A stretch of DNA of 64,000 bases from Atriophallophorus winterbourni (GCA_013407085.1 JACCGJ010000568.1:1-64000); one strand, 5' to 3'. Positions 1 through 11,830 are shown, numbered from the stretch's first letter. Translations and numbers: made by a program. Notes: generated by a model from the sequence alone, not told the origin.

Positions 1-1000
1 CGGTCAATACAATTTCGAACTCGGATTTTGTCTTCTTCCCTGGTTGCGAAGTCTGTGTGCGCTACTCTGTGCTGGAACTGTGAGTAACGAAATCTCCAAC
101 ATTTTAGCGCTCTCTGCACCTTGGATTCCATTTCTGGATTTCCTGTGGGGATTACTTCGCTTGTGGGACGTTACGATCTTTATTTGGACATTGCTCTCTG
201 GTCTTTCAGTAGTCTTTCCATTTTTGCCATTTTGTGTGTAGTGCTAGACTGATATTTCTGGTCCAATATAAACTTATAACAATAATCATTAATTTAGTCT
301 TGACAAAATATAATTTTTATTCAATAATTCATTCAAATGAAATCTATAATTGCTGAGACAGACTAGTTTTATAAAGAAAATCGATATATAACGTTTCTGA
401 TATAATTCAATCTTTCAATGTATGTCATTTGCTCAAGACTTCGTGTGGTGTATACAAAATTTCTACTGACATTTTTCTAAAATCCTTCAGTTAAATGATA
501 ACAAATATTGAATATACAACCAAATAAATTATTTGAAGTACCGATATATAGCTATATGATATTAGAAAACTAGAAAATATTAGCTGAGTGAATGTCATAA
601 CCGCCTTGTTTTCATTTTAAGATTATTTATTATAAGACTTAACGTTAAGATGATTCATCGTTTTAATACGCCAACCCACCTTTCAATTTTGAAATCGTAG
701 AAAACATGTAATGTATAATAATAGAAAGTTGATGCGACCCAGTACTCTTTTACGGATGCTCGATAATTAATGAATGTTTGAGTAACCGTTCTACTTAAAA
801 TAATATTTGCGTATTAGGTCACTAATCTGCTACAAATAGGTAGTTTAAACAACAAGTTAATAAGCAAATACTCATAATAAATCACGCACAAATTATCGCA
901 ACATGTGAGTGCAATAAATCTTACTGTGTTAAACATATTTCGTTATCAGTTGCTTATGTTGATTGCTAATTCTAGGTTTAGTTCAGTTCTGTTAAGTTCA
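1..1000. other. A+T-rich stretch without a recognisable gene
   Basis: No domain, splice pattern or family repeat was recognised here. The open frames are short and have no recognisable content. It ends where the reversed tail of a CR1-like element begins. Confidence 0.6.
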
Positions 1001-1004
1001 GTTT

Positions 1005-1733
1005 GTACAGGACAGTATGTGGCTAACAAGCCAATCGAGCGTTCAGAATTTCTTCTGGGGGAAGGCTGCAGAGAAAAACTCACCACTGCCAAAAAAATTT
1101 CATTTTTGTCTATTTGAAATCTTCGACGATCGCGACGCCAAGAGATTATCCGGATTGTATTTATGAAGCACCGCGTTATAGCCGATGCTGGAAAAAGAAA
1201 AAGCAATTTCTTTTCACCAGCACATTGAGAGGTTCTGGGAAAATTTTCTAGAAGTCTACAATCTCAAGGCTAAAAAAGTATTTCCTGGAGTCTAGCCGAC
1301 ATCGTTTCTCAGCAATTTTAAGTGAATGGCCCCGGGTGCCCAGCTCAGGCACGCTGCTCAAACCCTTCAAGATCTTAAAGTTTTTTTTATTGAGTCACCT
1401 TCTAAACGACGGCGCATAAGGAAGAAAAGATCGAGAGACATTAGGCGCGCAGTGTACGGTTTCCCTCGCTGACCCTCAATCATGCGGATGTGATGCGCTG
1501 TACGCTTTCAAGTCGAAGGATGTCCGTTTTGTAGTGAGGACACCACGCCTGAACGCAGTATTCTAGATGCGGTCGAACTAATGCCTTGTACAGTGTCAGA
1601 AATACATCGGGTCTTCTGTTCGATAGCACTGATTTCAACAGAAAAAGTAACTTGCGTGCACGCTGAGCCGCAGCGGCGCATTGGTCCTCCCATCTGAAGT
1701 CAGCTTTAACCAGTAGTCCCAAATCCTTAACTA
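1005..1733 (-). mobile_element. CR1-like LINE, 3-prime end fragment (reverse transcriptase C-terminus and 3-prime UTR)
   Basis: Read on the minus strand, 1722-1480 encodes the end of a non-LTR reverse transcriptase, with the motif VRPHLEYCVQAWCPHYK that is typical of CR1-like elements. Further down the same strand, frames with stops continue to about 1240. The element ends with a conserved tail (1060-1005) containing a segment about rejecting in reverse the sequence GGACGCTCGATTGGC, followed by a stretch rich in GAACT. The same C-terminus, 3-prime UTR and tail occur at 16.4-18.7 kb, so this is a 5-prime truncated copy of that family. It is interrupted by stops and is not expected to work. Confidence 0.85.
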
Positions 1734-1734
1734 A

Positions 1735-1922
1735 CCAACCAACTTACTAATATTGACTTCCCCTTTAATGGGGATCAAAAAATATTATTCTTCCATCTAC
1801 CATGTACTTACTAACCTACCAATGAGGTCAAGACTATTTACCGTTACATCGATTGTAACCTGCTTCCAACACTTATAAGGTTGGTCTCAATTCTTCCTCT
1901 CAAATAAATTTCTAACGATATC
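1735..1922 (+). repeat. Left arm of a ~187-bp inverted repeat
   Basis: This segment is a near-copy, in inverted orientation, of 3403-3589. On the plus strand it leads into the reverse transcriptase fragment at 1980-2871. Its mirror copy lies downstream of the endonuclease fragment on the minus strand. The simplest reading is that both arms are the same internal LINE segment (end of endonuclease or linker) in two convergent copies. Confidence 0.8.
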
Positions 1923-1979
1923 TTCTACAATCCATTAGAAAATTATAGGTTTAATCGACAGAAATAGCAGTCCTAATAA

Positions 1980-2871
1980 GTGCATACACAAACTAGGCTC
2001 GAGAAAATAGAAAAGAAATTAGAAGAATGGTCTACAGTTGAAATAAACAATAATGATATCTTCGTTCGTTTACGTTTCTATGAACTATTAAGTGACCAAA
2101 AACTTATTCTAGACCACATATTGAAAGCATCAGAAAATAGAGCACTGAACAGTTGTGATAAGATGAAATCATTCAGCAGACTGTTTAAATCACGATCCGT
2201 AAACTTAACCACCAACGTAGACTTTATCATTCAGGATCGAACTTATAACTCTGCAGAAATAAGAATTATAAACCCTAATACAATCTGCGAACAATTGCTT
2301 AAATATTTTATCACTACATACAATACTTCGATCTATCAAGATATCACTAGAGCATTTCGGACAACTAGTGTATTAAACACTATAAGCATAAATCTGAATG
2401 GCATTCATGAAGTCTGCAAGCAAACTAAGTTGAGTCTCAAGCCAGACATAAGAGGTATTCCACCTGCCATTTGCAGAATGGGTGGTGACGATTTCAAACT
2501 TCTTATACTGAACTTATTTAACACTTCAATCGAATCTGGAATCTTCCTTTTAAAACAAAAACACTCTGTCGTTACACCCAGACATAAATCTGGCTCGAAG
2601 CACACGGTATCAAATTATCGCCCAATTAACCGCACAGCAATACTATCTAGATTACCTGAAAAAATAGTAAAAAAGCTATCTTAAATCATTCATCTCCAAG
2701 TTTCTTCTCTAGAGCTCAACAAAGTTTCCTAAACAAAAGATCATGCATTACATGTCAGCTTGAATACCTCGACTATATTACTACATCGATTGAGGAAGGT
2801 TCTGAAGTTGTAGTTGTCTTTCTAGACATAACTAAAGCATTCGATACTGTTGTAAGAGACATTTTAAGTGT
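1980..2871 (+). mobile_element. CR1-like LINE reverse transcriptase, N-terminal part, frameshifted
   Basis: The frame from 1980 to 2684 encodes about 234 residues. It begins with a linker region, then passes through the fingers of a non-LTR reverse transcriptase, where SGSKHTVSNYRPIN corresponds to the usual GDRxxxxNYRPIS. A shift of frame near 2685 continues the domain with a QQSFLNKRSCITCQ stretch (equivalent to QHGFxxxRSC) and the first catalytic block FLDITKAFDTV at about 2816-2848. A stop follows at 2871 and the palm and thumb are missing. It is a decayed, truncated copy. No element-specific 3-prime end was found. Confidence 0.8.
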
Positions 2872-3402
2872 CCTGTAGCTTTGAAATTCTTCTTTTTCCT
2901 TTCTACTTCCGACTTTTATAAAATACTGATTTTTGAGACTTGAATTTGGTTTTGTTTATTATTTCTTTATAAATAAGATGTTAAACCTTGCTTTTTGTAA
3001 TTGTCTTATTGGAAATCTTTTTTTCACATATTTGGAAAGATCAATCTATTTAAAACAATCAAAATGGAAAAGTTTGGAACATCAACAATAGAGATTCTTC
3101 GCGCATCTTTGATAGACCCTATCCATTGATCATCAGTGTTGCCGAAAACATTCTAGACTTTTCCTTGCAATAGCTGTGTTTCTTTAATATATCAGATCAC
3201 GCACCGATTACCTGGAAACAACTTCAAATACCGTTACCTTTATATTTATTGAACGTTAAATTCCGCTGAAACAAATGACCTTGAACAAATTGTTTTTGAA
3301 AATGTACATATTATAATCTGATTGTATGAAGCTTTTGGAAATTATTGATCATGTTTAACATGCCTTGGATTTCCAAGAATAAAATTTATTCATTTATTTG
3401 GG

Positions 3403-3589
3403 ATATCATTAGAAATTTATTTGAGTGGAAGAATTGAGACCAACCTTATAAGTGTTGAAAGCAAGTTACAATAGATGTAACGGTAAATAGTCTGGGCCTC
3501 ATTTGTAGGTTAGCAAGTGCATGGTAGATGAAAGGATAATATTTTATGATCCCCATTAAAGAGGAAGTCAATATTAGTAAGTTGGTTGG
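3403..3589 (-). repeat. Right arm of the ~187-bp inverted repeat
   Basis: Reverse-complement counterpart of 1735-1922, with scattered substitutions and small indels. On the minus strand it continues directly from the endonuclease fragment at 3640-4215, which supports its being an internal piece of that LINE family and not a DNA-transposon terminal repeat. Confidence 0.8.
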
Positions 3590-3639
3590 ATCAATATTTA
3601 GAGTAAAGACTAAGTCAAGAATGTTGCCCTTCTACTCGG

Positions 3640-5120
3640 TCTATCAATAAATTGTTTGTAACATAGTAAGTCAAGCGTTTTCATGAAATTTGTATGAGAG
3701 CTAATTTTACTTCGTTGTGCCAGTTTAAATTATGCATGTTGAAATCACCAGCTATACGTTTATGGCGTGCGTGATGTAAAGACACTTCGATGAAAGCTTG
3801 AGTTAGTGTGTCCAGATTAGATGAAGTTGAGCCTAGTGGGTAGTAGATGCAGCCTTTTAAAAGATCTAGTATAGGTAGTTCTATCCATAATGAATCTTTA
3901 AGTTGTGTTAAATTTGAAGATGTTGTGCTATTCGCATTAGCTTTGAATGCACGTAAATGAGGCAACCGCCACCTCTTTTTAGGGTGCGGTTTCTACTAAA
4001 TATTTGGTAGTTAGGTATGATGAGTTTAGAGTCAGAATAATCATCAAGATTCCAGGATTCAGTTACAAGAATAATGTCTACGGGTTTAGAAGAAAGTTGA
4101 AATTTTAGTATGTGGATTTTAGGTATAATTGATCTAGCATTTATGACCAGAAAACGAACAACACAGGTCGAAATTTAAAGGATTCGGGGTGTGTGCATAA
4201 AGGAGTTTTATAGGCTTGAAATTTTGAAAAAAGTGGCATTAGTGTTAAAGAATGGTTCATAAGTGGATTGAGATACGCATGAATTATAAAATGAAGGTTG
4301 GTGTATATAATTATTTAAGGGGGGGATATTTCGTAATATTAGCTAAATAATAATAAGGTTCTATATTACGAAATGTATAGGAGTTGGTGAATGGTGATTC
4401 TTTTGTTAGATGGGTAGGAGGTGATTCATTAGGAAACGAAGAAGATGTTTCAATACGGTTATCGAAAGAATTTTAATCTCTAAATTATTAGTTGTCTTCA
4501 TAATTTGTCGGGGATGTTGTCTGATTACTGCTTTGCTGAACGGAAGAGGATTGGGTAGGGGGGTCGTTTGTGTTTGTCTTAATTTAGGTAAACTCGGTGA
4601 GTGTAAATGCAAAGGGCGTGTTTCACACGTACCATGAATATCAGGCGCGGGTGTTAAGCTTCGTGAATTATTAGAGTTAGTTTCACTTAAAGATTGGCAT
4701 TGCATTCGTTCAGTATTATCTGAATTATGGTTACTTATAGTGGAGCTAATAAATTTCCTTTTTATAGTTGAATTTTCATTGCATTGGTGTTGAGCCAGGT
4801 TTTAAGACTACACTCGAGAACCTTGGAATACTTTTAAAAGGTTTTTATTATCAAGTAAATACGATGCAAAACTCTAATCTGTGAATTTTAATAAATTAGA
4901 AGTAGGTTGTTTACTTGTGTTTTTACGTAGTCGGACTACAGCGAAACATTCTATAGGGATGCCATATGTTTAAAAGATACATTTTTTAAATCGCTTAAAG
5001 GATAAAAATCTGCAACATTGAAGAAGATAACATTTATTGAACGAGCTTCTCTTGGATATATTTCCGTGCTCATTGTTTCTATAAACCTATTGGCTTGAAT
5101 CAGTATATTTTTGTCAATAC
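3640..5120 (-). mobile_element. LINE 5-prime part: putative ORF1 remnant and apurinic-type endonuclease domain
   Basis: On the minus strand, 3965-3681 carries the AGDFNMHNLNW motif of the apurinic/apyrimidinic-like endonuclease of non-LTR elements. Upstream on the same strand (about 4215-3970) the frame reads through an ILVTESWN-like block and a RGGGCLIY block, both standard in this domain. A further open frame at 4705-4406 and broken frames up to about 5120 may be the rest of ORF2 or ORF1; that part is less certain. Stops and frameshifts are frequent. It lies convergent to the reverse transcriptase fragment at 1980-2871 and shares the inverted-repeat segment with it. Confidence 0.75.
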
Positions 5121-5248
5121 CTATATCAGAGTTTATGAGTGATTAAAGAGGTTTTAGAGAATTACATGTCTAATTTTATAATGTTAGTTCATTTCTGAGT
5201 TCTGACACTTCCGATTCTAATTCTCCTGCGAATTATCCCAAATCACTA

Positions 5249-6250
5249 TTGATGAAAACTCTCATGTCATCTATATTGGAATTTCATTTTGGCCCGGATA
5301 ATAATATGACTTTTGACACGTGGTTCCAGCGGTATGAAGATATATTTCGAATTGACCCCAAGGACCTGAGAGATGACTGCAAAGTTCGACTGCTGTCACG
5401 TAAATTGTGTGCAGCGGAATTTGACAAATATTGCAATTTAATTCTTTCTCAGAACCCACGGGAACGTACACTCGAAGAGACAGTCGAATCACTCAAGCGA
5501 TGTTTTGTTGTTCAATCGTTTCTATTCAGTATTCGTTACCGCTCTCTTAATTTGGACATTAATGAAACAACGGATTCTGTGACACGTCTTGGATACATTA
5601 ATAGAGAGTGTGAACGCTTTAAATTGCGCTTACTGACCGACAATCAATTTAAATTTCTCATTTTTATCAGCAGCCTGCAATCATTGCAATTTACAGAACT
5701 TAGGACTCGCTCACTGTATGGTCTAGAACAGGATCCAACTTTGACGCTCCAAGTTATTGGAGATGAACACCAACGTCTCAATAACATCCAAAACGACCCC
5801 GCCTCGTGCAGTCGAACATTCGCGACAATCTTACAATCCTGGGGGTACATCAACCAAAGCAGAGAACAACTCAACACCTGTCTCCGCATCTAGCACTACA
5901 TCCAAAGCTGCCAAGCACAGCCCGAATATCCAAGCCACCGTATTCAATGCAGACATTGCGAAGAATGACACTTTCACCGAAATTGCTCCTACAGAATCTA
6001 TCAATGCAAGAAATGCGATCAAATAAGACCAAACTATGGGTTCTGTTATAAAACAGCCAGCCGGAAGACACCAAACGAAAGAAAAAGGTTATTCACACGC
6101 CGTTCCAAACGCACATCAAAACCCTTCCCACGATTTATTCATAGCTTTATTCATAGATTATATGCAGGTTAAAAGCTATGCTTCACAAGACCCACAAAAA
6201 TTTACATACGGTCGGATGGTAAAAAATATCGAAATATTGTTAGATTATTG
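5249..6250 (+). mobile_element. Ty3-type LTR retrotransposon, gag-like region, decayed
   Basis: The 214-codon frame 5249-5893 contains TFDTWFQRYEDIFRID and a NRECERFKLRLLTDNQFK block. A related peptide (WFRRYEDIFRVDPS) occurs on the minus strand at 25.4-25.7 kb. The pattern matches the capsid-like gag of Ty3-type elements of flatworms. A frameshift near 5800 moves the reading into a frame with a serine/threonine-rich tail, then a Cys/His cluster near 5947-6018 (CRHC followed by HFHRNC and QCKKC) that looks like a degraded zinc knuckle containing a stop. The pol reverse transcriptase expected downstream is replaced by an unrelated LINE on the other strand, so this gag and the integrase at 7557 may be remnants of one element split by later insertion. 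Confidence 0.7.
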
Positions 6251-6257
6251 TCAAACA

Positions 6258-7350
6258 TAAAAAACATACTTGTCCATGTGGATATCAAGTGATTCCTTGA
6301 AAACTTCAACGGTTCCGGATTGTACAACATGAGTAGGTAAACTGTTTCACAATTGCACATTGCGAACGGAAAATGCATATTTGCGGCAGTTCAACCGTCT
6401 ATGCTGTTGGTAACTTTTCGATTGGTGACCTCGCAGATGTGTGTAATGGGAAAGATGAAACAAAAGACCGCAAGGATGATTTGTTTGATTAAGCACTGTC
6501 CGAATGAATATTAGTGCTCCTCGTTTCCGTCTGTATTCAGCCGAATGCAAATTCAATAATTTAAGTCGCGTTTCATATGGATAATTTGATAGTCCCAGGA
6601 CGAGTTTCGTCGCTCTGCGCTGTGGAGTTTCTAATAACAGAATATCTTTTTTCAACCAAGGATCCCATGCCGGTATAGCATATTCAACATGAGGACGGAT
6701 GTACGTTGAAATCAATTTGCAGGCAATATTGGGGTCAAACGAACATAGGACTCTTCTAAGGAGACCCAAGTTGTTTTCAGCTTTGCAGGCAGCCAGTCGA
6801 CATTGCATTGAGTTTCCTTAGTCTGATTGAATAATCACACCTAAATATTTTTCGGAGGAGGCGGGTTTAATAACTGTGCGACCAAGATAATATTCTTTCC
6901 TCGACTTGCTGTTGAGAAACAATATGCTGCATTTCGAAGCATTCAGAGGCATTTCGTTGTCTACGGACCATGTGTGAATCATATCGAGATCCCGTTTCAG
7001 GTTCTGCGTGTCGTCTATGGAGTTTATCTTGCGCCAAAGCTTTGCGTCATCAGCGAAAATAATCACGGACGACTGCAGTAGGCAAGTCGTTTATATATAT
7101 TAAAAACAAAAGCGGTCCGAGGACCCTTGACACCACGGGCAACTTTAATTCGGATAGTTCGTTTTTGACTCTCACGTACATCTCACGAGATATGGGAGTT
7201 TACTCGTACTCCGTAGCGACGAAAGTATTTCGTGATTCACACGATCGTCCGTCCACGTGGCCGGCATCCAAGCTCAGACCAAGATTCTTTTGCTAATAGC
7301 AAGTTTGTCAGACAGGATCGTTTTTTCCTGAATCCATGCTGTGCCTCGGA
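6258..7350 (-). mobile_element. CR1/Jockey-like LINE reverse transcriptase, C-terminal half
   Basis: On the minus strand the order of motifs is a QHGFRKK block near 7340, VLGPLLFLIYINDLP near 7120-7080, the catalytic block IIFADDAKLW at about 7066-7040, then a thumb region with STYIRPHVEYAIPAWDPWLKKDI near 6700-6640 and a final LWNSLPTHVVQSGTVEVFK block ending near 6258. The FADD aspartates are intact. Stops upstream of 7080 and a frameshift near 6815 break the frame. The sequence differs from the GAACT-tailed family of 15-18.7 kb and belongs to a second LINE family. Confidence 0.85.
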
Positions 7351-7418
7351 GATTACATTAGTGATTCCGTAAGATCAGCAATGGACATTTGGCACTCGCT
7401 ATCATATTTATCATGATG

Positions 7419-7549
7419 CGGTCAGAGCACTCCCGTTCACAGTGTCGGAAATTAATTCTGGACGCTCGATTGAGCCACATACTGTCCTGTGCAAATGAAC
7501 TGAACTGACTCAGCAATCGCCAATTCCGGTCAGAGCACTCCCGTTCACA
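7419..7549 (+). mobile_element. Short CR1-tail insertion bounded by a 23-bp direct repeat
   Basis: An insert of about 85 bp (7442-7526) contains the family tail, with GGACGCTCGATTGAGCCAC, a CATACTGTCCTGTGCAA stretch and GAACT repeats. It is flanked on both sides by the same 23 bases (7419-7441 and 7527-7549), which looks like a target-site duplication. The extreme 5-prime truncation is usual for LINE copies. Confidence 0.75.
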
Positions 7550-7556
7550 AATTAAT

Positions 7557-8817
7557 ATGGAAACAAAATCAGACTCAAATCTTCCCAAAGCCACCGGATA
7601 CACACAAGCGAAATGGCCACAGAAAATTCGGGCGGGTCCATTTTTGGCCTTCTTGAGACGAGGTGGGTCCATTTTTATCAATATAGATTACATTAAGTAC
7701 ACTAACCGTGTAATAACTTGCTCTTATTTACGTTTTCGAGTTTTCAGACAACTCCATCTGGAACACCTCGGAATCAGTCGAATGAAATCAATTGCAAGAT
7801 CTCACGTGTTTTGGCCGGGCATCGACAAAGATATCAAAAATGTGGTTCGTTCTTGCTCTGGGTGCCAACAAGCTGCGAAATTTCCACCTCGTAAACAACC
7901 AATTGCATGGCCGCGCACAACCCAACCATGTGATCGAGCACACTTGGATTTCGCCGCTCCAATCGGTAATGTGTCCTATTTCATTGTGGTTGACGCTCAT
8001 TCGAAATGGCCAGAAATCACTGTACCGAACCCACCAACTACAACCGCTACCATTAATGCACCGATTCGAATCTTCAGTCAACTTGGCTTAGCAAACATAT
8101 TAGTTTCCTGCAACGGTTCGCAAATCTCCTCTGGGCTTTTGAACAGTTGTGTAGAACACACAATATAAATCACCTTCGGTCTCCGCCCTACTACTCCGAA
8201 TCAAACGGTCAAGCAGAACGCTTGGCAAACACCTTTGAACGTGCACTCTTAAAAGCGCATGGGGAGGGGACAACTATGAAAGTGTTTCAACGATTTTTAC
8301 TGGTCTACCGGTAAGCACCGCATCCAGGTTTGCCTAACACGCAGTCGCCAGCAGAAGTCCTAATGGGGAGTAAATTGCGTACAACTCTAACGAGTATGTT
8401 ACCAACTCAAACCCAAGACCAAGGAGAACTTTTAGTGAGAAACAGTATCCCACTAAGTAATGGGACTTAAGTTTGGGTTCGTGATCATCGACCGAGCAGG
8501 AATCCTTGGGTTTATTGACAAATCACTAATCTCCAAGGTTCAGTTCTCTATGAAGTTACTGTCTTAGATGGTGTATGGGTACGCCATCGCAATCAATTAC
8601 GTCTTGCAATTACCAATACTCAATGTAAAGCTCCGGTTGATGCTAGGGCCCCACTGGATATATTACTGGACACATTTGGATTACACTTTTTAACCACAGA
8701 AACCACCGAAACATCAAATCCAGTTAAACTAAGGCGAGGCGACAGAATTCACAAACTAGCAACCAGGTTACATGTTGACCCAAGGAGGACAAAGTACGGA
8801 TGTTTTACGAAGGGAGG
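7557..8817 (+). mobile_element. Ty3-type LTR retrotransposon integrase and C-terminal region, decayed
   Basis: The 203-codon frame starting at 7557 contains the HHCC zinc-binding region (LHLEHLGI, then VVRSCSGCQQ) and the catalytic core: HLDFAAPIG with the first Asp, VVDAHSKWPEI, and VSCNGSQ, where the second catalytic Asp of the usual VSDNGTQ is replaced by Cys. After a stop at 8168 the frame continues with SNGQAERLANTFERAL, keeping the catalytic Glu, and SPAEVLMGSKLRT. Near 8730-8800 the peptide LRRGDRIHKLATRLHVDP resembles the C-terminal end of CsRn1-like pol proteins. Stops and the Asp change make it non-functional. Confidence 0.85.
8808..8817 (+). promoter_or_regulatory. Polypurine tract next to a putative 3-prime LTR
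   Basis: A purine-rich run (GAAGGGAGG) lies immediately before TGTTTGGGG at 8818, the position expected for the plus-strand primer of an LTR element, directly after the integrase C-terminus. Confidence 0.6.
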
Positions 8818-9180
8818 TGTTTGGGGAAGCGACATTACCCATAACACGCGTGACCTTGGTAATGTACTTATCCAAACATTGCGGATGCATGCTGTGACAT
8901 GTTGTAACCTTATGCTTCAAAGTTCTTACCGCTTACACCGCACACCCTTTTCTGTTCTCTATATAAACACTGGCCCTGTCCAGCTCTAGGACCTGTGAAC
9001 CTGTGTCTTGAGTCTCGGCTTTGTCATTTCATAACTATCCTGTGTTTTCATGTTCTTTGTCTCGGTGGGCTTGGTCTCTCGAATTATCTAGTTGATCACA
9101 TGGCACAACTGTCTCTCGAATCCAGTACATAGCAATTGCATTAAAATGCGAGTTTCATTCTAAATTTCAGTCTCAAAGCT
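8818..9180 (+). mobile_element. Putative 3-prime LTR of the Ty3-type element
   Basis: The segment starts with TG after the polypurine tract and contains a TATA-like box (CTATATAAAC, about 8959-8968) in a promoter-like position. The right end is uncertain, because no second LTR copy is present in the window for comparison. The coordinates are therefore approximate. Confidence 0.5.
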
Positions 9181-9379
9181 CCACCATTGTTTTCACTTCA
9201 ATCAAAAGAAAATTTTGTGTGGACTGATACATGAACATTGTTTACGTACCATCTATTCTTTCTAACGTCATATGCAATTCTTCGTCCATTTAGTCTCAGA
9301 ATTCATTCCTTTGTAATAACTGGTGCATCCCCTGACGGTATAGCTGCTGTTCTCGAGCAAAATTGACATTCAGTAATTT

Positions 9380-10850
9380 GTTTTTCTCACAGGCTAATTA
9401 CTGCTAAAGCGATATGCTCAAACACACCGTGAAGCTTCAGTTGTCTATTTAGGCATTCAACGTTTTGTCATCGTTTAACTATTGTTATCTAAACATAAAG
9501 CACTAAATTTCATACAAGATCTTGGTAAACCTATTTCGAAAATTTTTCCGCAATTGTTTAAAGATGCTCTAAAGCACGTGGTGCTCTTAATTATGCTATT
9601 GAACATCGAAATGCTAAACACATTCAGCATGTATATTACCTGTCACGCCAATTAGTACCAAATGCGAAAGCTAATGATATTTTTGATTCTCTTTCGGTGT
9701 ATCCAATGCCTGTCAGTCGTCGTGTTTTTCAATTCGTGACACGGAACGTTTCTGTTTTTGTCCTGCTTCGAAGAAGAGATGAAATTCACAGATTCATAGA
9801 AAATTTACATCATATTTTACCAGAAGTGATAAACTATCGTTGAGTTCTGATGGTTCATTATGCATGAATGATAGAATTATTATTCCTCCCACATTGCTCG
9901 AATTTGCAATGAATGAGTTGCATTCTGAATAGCTAAGAATAGACAACAATGACGTCTCTAGCGAGACGTTTATGCAGGTGACCTCAAATAGCTGCAGACA
10001 TACGTATAACTGCCATTTCAGCATACGTTTTCCGACAACTATACGAATGGACACGATAGCCATTATCATGCGGAGCTTGGCAGCACATTCATGTGGATTA
10101 ATGTGGACTATATTTACGGAAATGCTATTTATTGGTTGTGTTTGTTATTGGTTGATTATTCTTCAAAATGGCCTAAATTTTTTTCACGCAGTAACCAAAT
10201 TCTAGTTTTACTGTAATTGCTCTGCGGAACTACTAAGCCACGAAGAAGTACCTATTGCAGTTGTTAGTTATAATGGCAGTCATTTTTCTGCTGCATGTGT
10301 TACACAATGGTTGCATCCCATTGGCTGTCGACATTTATTCACTGCATGTCGTCATCCACAATTAAATGGATTTGCTGAAAATTTTGTTGGTACCTTAATG
10401 CGAGTGACTAGTGCTTGTGCCCCTCTACATTTGTCGAACTCTATCAATTTGTTTAAAATTTCTTATTGCAATTACGGAATAGTACTCATGCAAGTACTGG
10501 ACATACTTCAGCTCTGTTATGCAAATCGAAATCCCTGAGATACAATTTGCTGGGTCTAGGATCACCAGAAGTTTCATTTCATCGTGGCAATGAATTTTAA
10601 CCGAGATGTCGTGCTTGGCAATTTCGGTAAATGCGTGGTTAAAATATTGGACCTTGATGATGGATGAATGCATCGCCATCATGTCGATCAAATTACTTAC
10701 GGAGATATAGGTCAGTTATGCTCCGATTCTAATTGCATTGACAATCATAAAACCGCTTTTCTTGATACCGTTGAAGATGCTCAACCGGAAAAAATATTCA
10801 CAAGTTTAGAACGTTTGTTTATCAAGATCCCTTGTCAGGTTATCTGATCA
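9380..10850 (+). mobile_element. Second Ty3-type pol remnant (RNase H end and integrase)
   Basis: A frame around 9420-9480 reads KRYAQTHREASVVYLGIQRF. Around 9590-9710 a different frame gives IEHRNAKHIQHVYYLSRQL, the usual end of the RNase H domain in this class. The integrase follows: NELHSE in the zinc region, a VDYSSKWPKFF block near 10150-10190, VVSYNGSHF near 10265 with the catalytic Asp replaced by Tyr, and HPQLNGFAENFVGTLM near 10350-10400 with the catalytic Glu kept. The final part (HASTGHTSALL) is frameshifted. It is a different subfamily from the element at 7557 and is heavily decayed. Confidence 0.8.
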
Positions 10851-11440
10851 ATTGGACGATCACAAGAGATTTTGATGCTCTTTCTTGGCCGGTCGGGCAA
10901 ATGACACTACTCAAATGGTCCGGTATGGAGTAACACTCATGAAGTTTCAATCATGATCGGTTATAAGTTAAAAGATAGCTATTGACGTAACACGTGAGTC
11001 AACAATTTCGATGCTTTGACTACTAATCCCACTCGAGACAGCGTAGGCACTGCTGATGAGCTCAGAGTAGAGCAAAACTGGGGTCTAGTGATTTTATTAT
11101 GAACCGTGTGATCAACTTTGACATCAGCATCGATTGGTGCACTTCATTATTCTCTAGAATAAATGAAGTTACTTTGTCGCATAACATACTGAAATTTTGT
11201 CAACAAGCAGAATAATTGTTGGATTTATACAGCATCCACGCTGCTCGTTTCAGCGTTATCCACTTTTCTGTTCATGTTCAGAACTTCTAGGAGCGATCAG
11301 CAAGTTCTCCTCTATCTTGAGTTTAAGAAAATCTATAAGTTCGTTTCATTGCAAATCAGTGCTTTGGTAGACCGTCTGCTAATACTGAACCTGCGAGAGA
11401 TATTTTCTCAGGGCCAATTTATTTAACCGACAAACCATCC
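10851..11440. other. No recognisable gene
   Basis: Frames are broken on both strands. It lies between the end of the Ty3-type remnant and the minus-strand endonuclease fragment, and may hold further decayed parts of either element. Confidence 0.4.
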
Positions 11441-11449
11441 CATTTCGAG

Positions 11450-11830
11450 CAATAGATTGATTCGTAATGCAAACCTAGTCTAACACAAGAACTGGATGGT
11501 CACTAAGACCCAAAGGAGCCTGAAATCTGATAATTTCGTCAGATTTTTCTTGTGATGTTAACGGGTGGACGGTCAGAAAATCTTCTCCGAGTGCATTCGG
11601 GAACATGGTTGTATGAAGGGACTAAATCTAGTACCTCTCTAAATCGGTATTCTAGCTTTTATGGGGATTGAAAGTCTTTGAGATTAAGGTTAGGCAGGTT
11701 AAAATCGCCCATAATAAGAAGTGTTGCTTGCTGAGTGCAAGTCAAGCGATTATTCACTAAGATCAACCTCTCGTTGTACGATTCCGTAGATAAAAGAGAC
11801 CGGTAGACCCCAACAAACATCTAAACTTCA
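11450..11830 (-). mobile_element. LINE endonuclease domain fragment
   Basis: On the minus strand a frame from about 11825 to 11651 reads FVGVYRSLLS and then LLIMGDFNLPNLN, the catalytic GDFN block of the apurinic-type endonuclease of non-LTR elements. Shortly after a stop, at about 11540-11480, the same strand gives FQAPLGLSDHPVL, the SDH block that ends this domain. No reverse transcriptase follows in frame, so this is an isolated, decayed piece. Confidence 0.8.

Noticed and set aside
1735..3589. Terminal inverted repeats of a DNA transposon
   Set aside because: The arms translate and align as an internal LINE segment next to endonuclease and reverse transcriptase fragments, and no transposase was seen.
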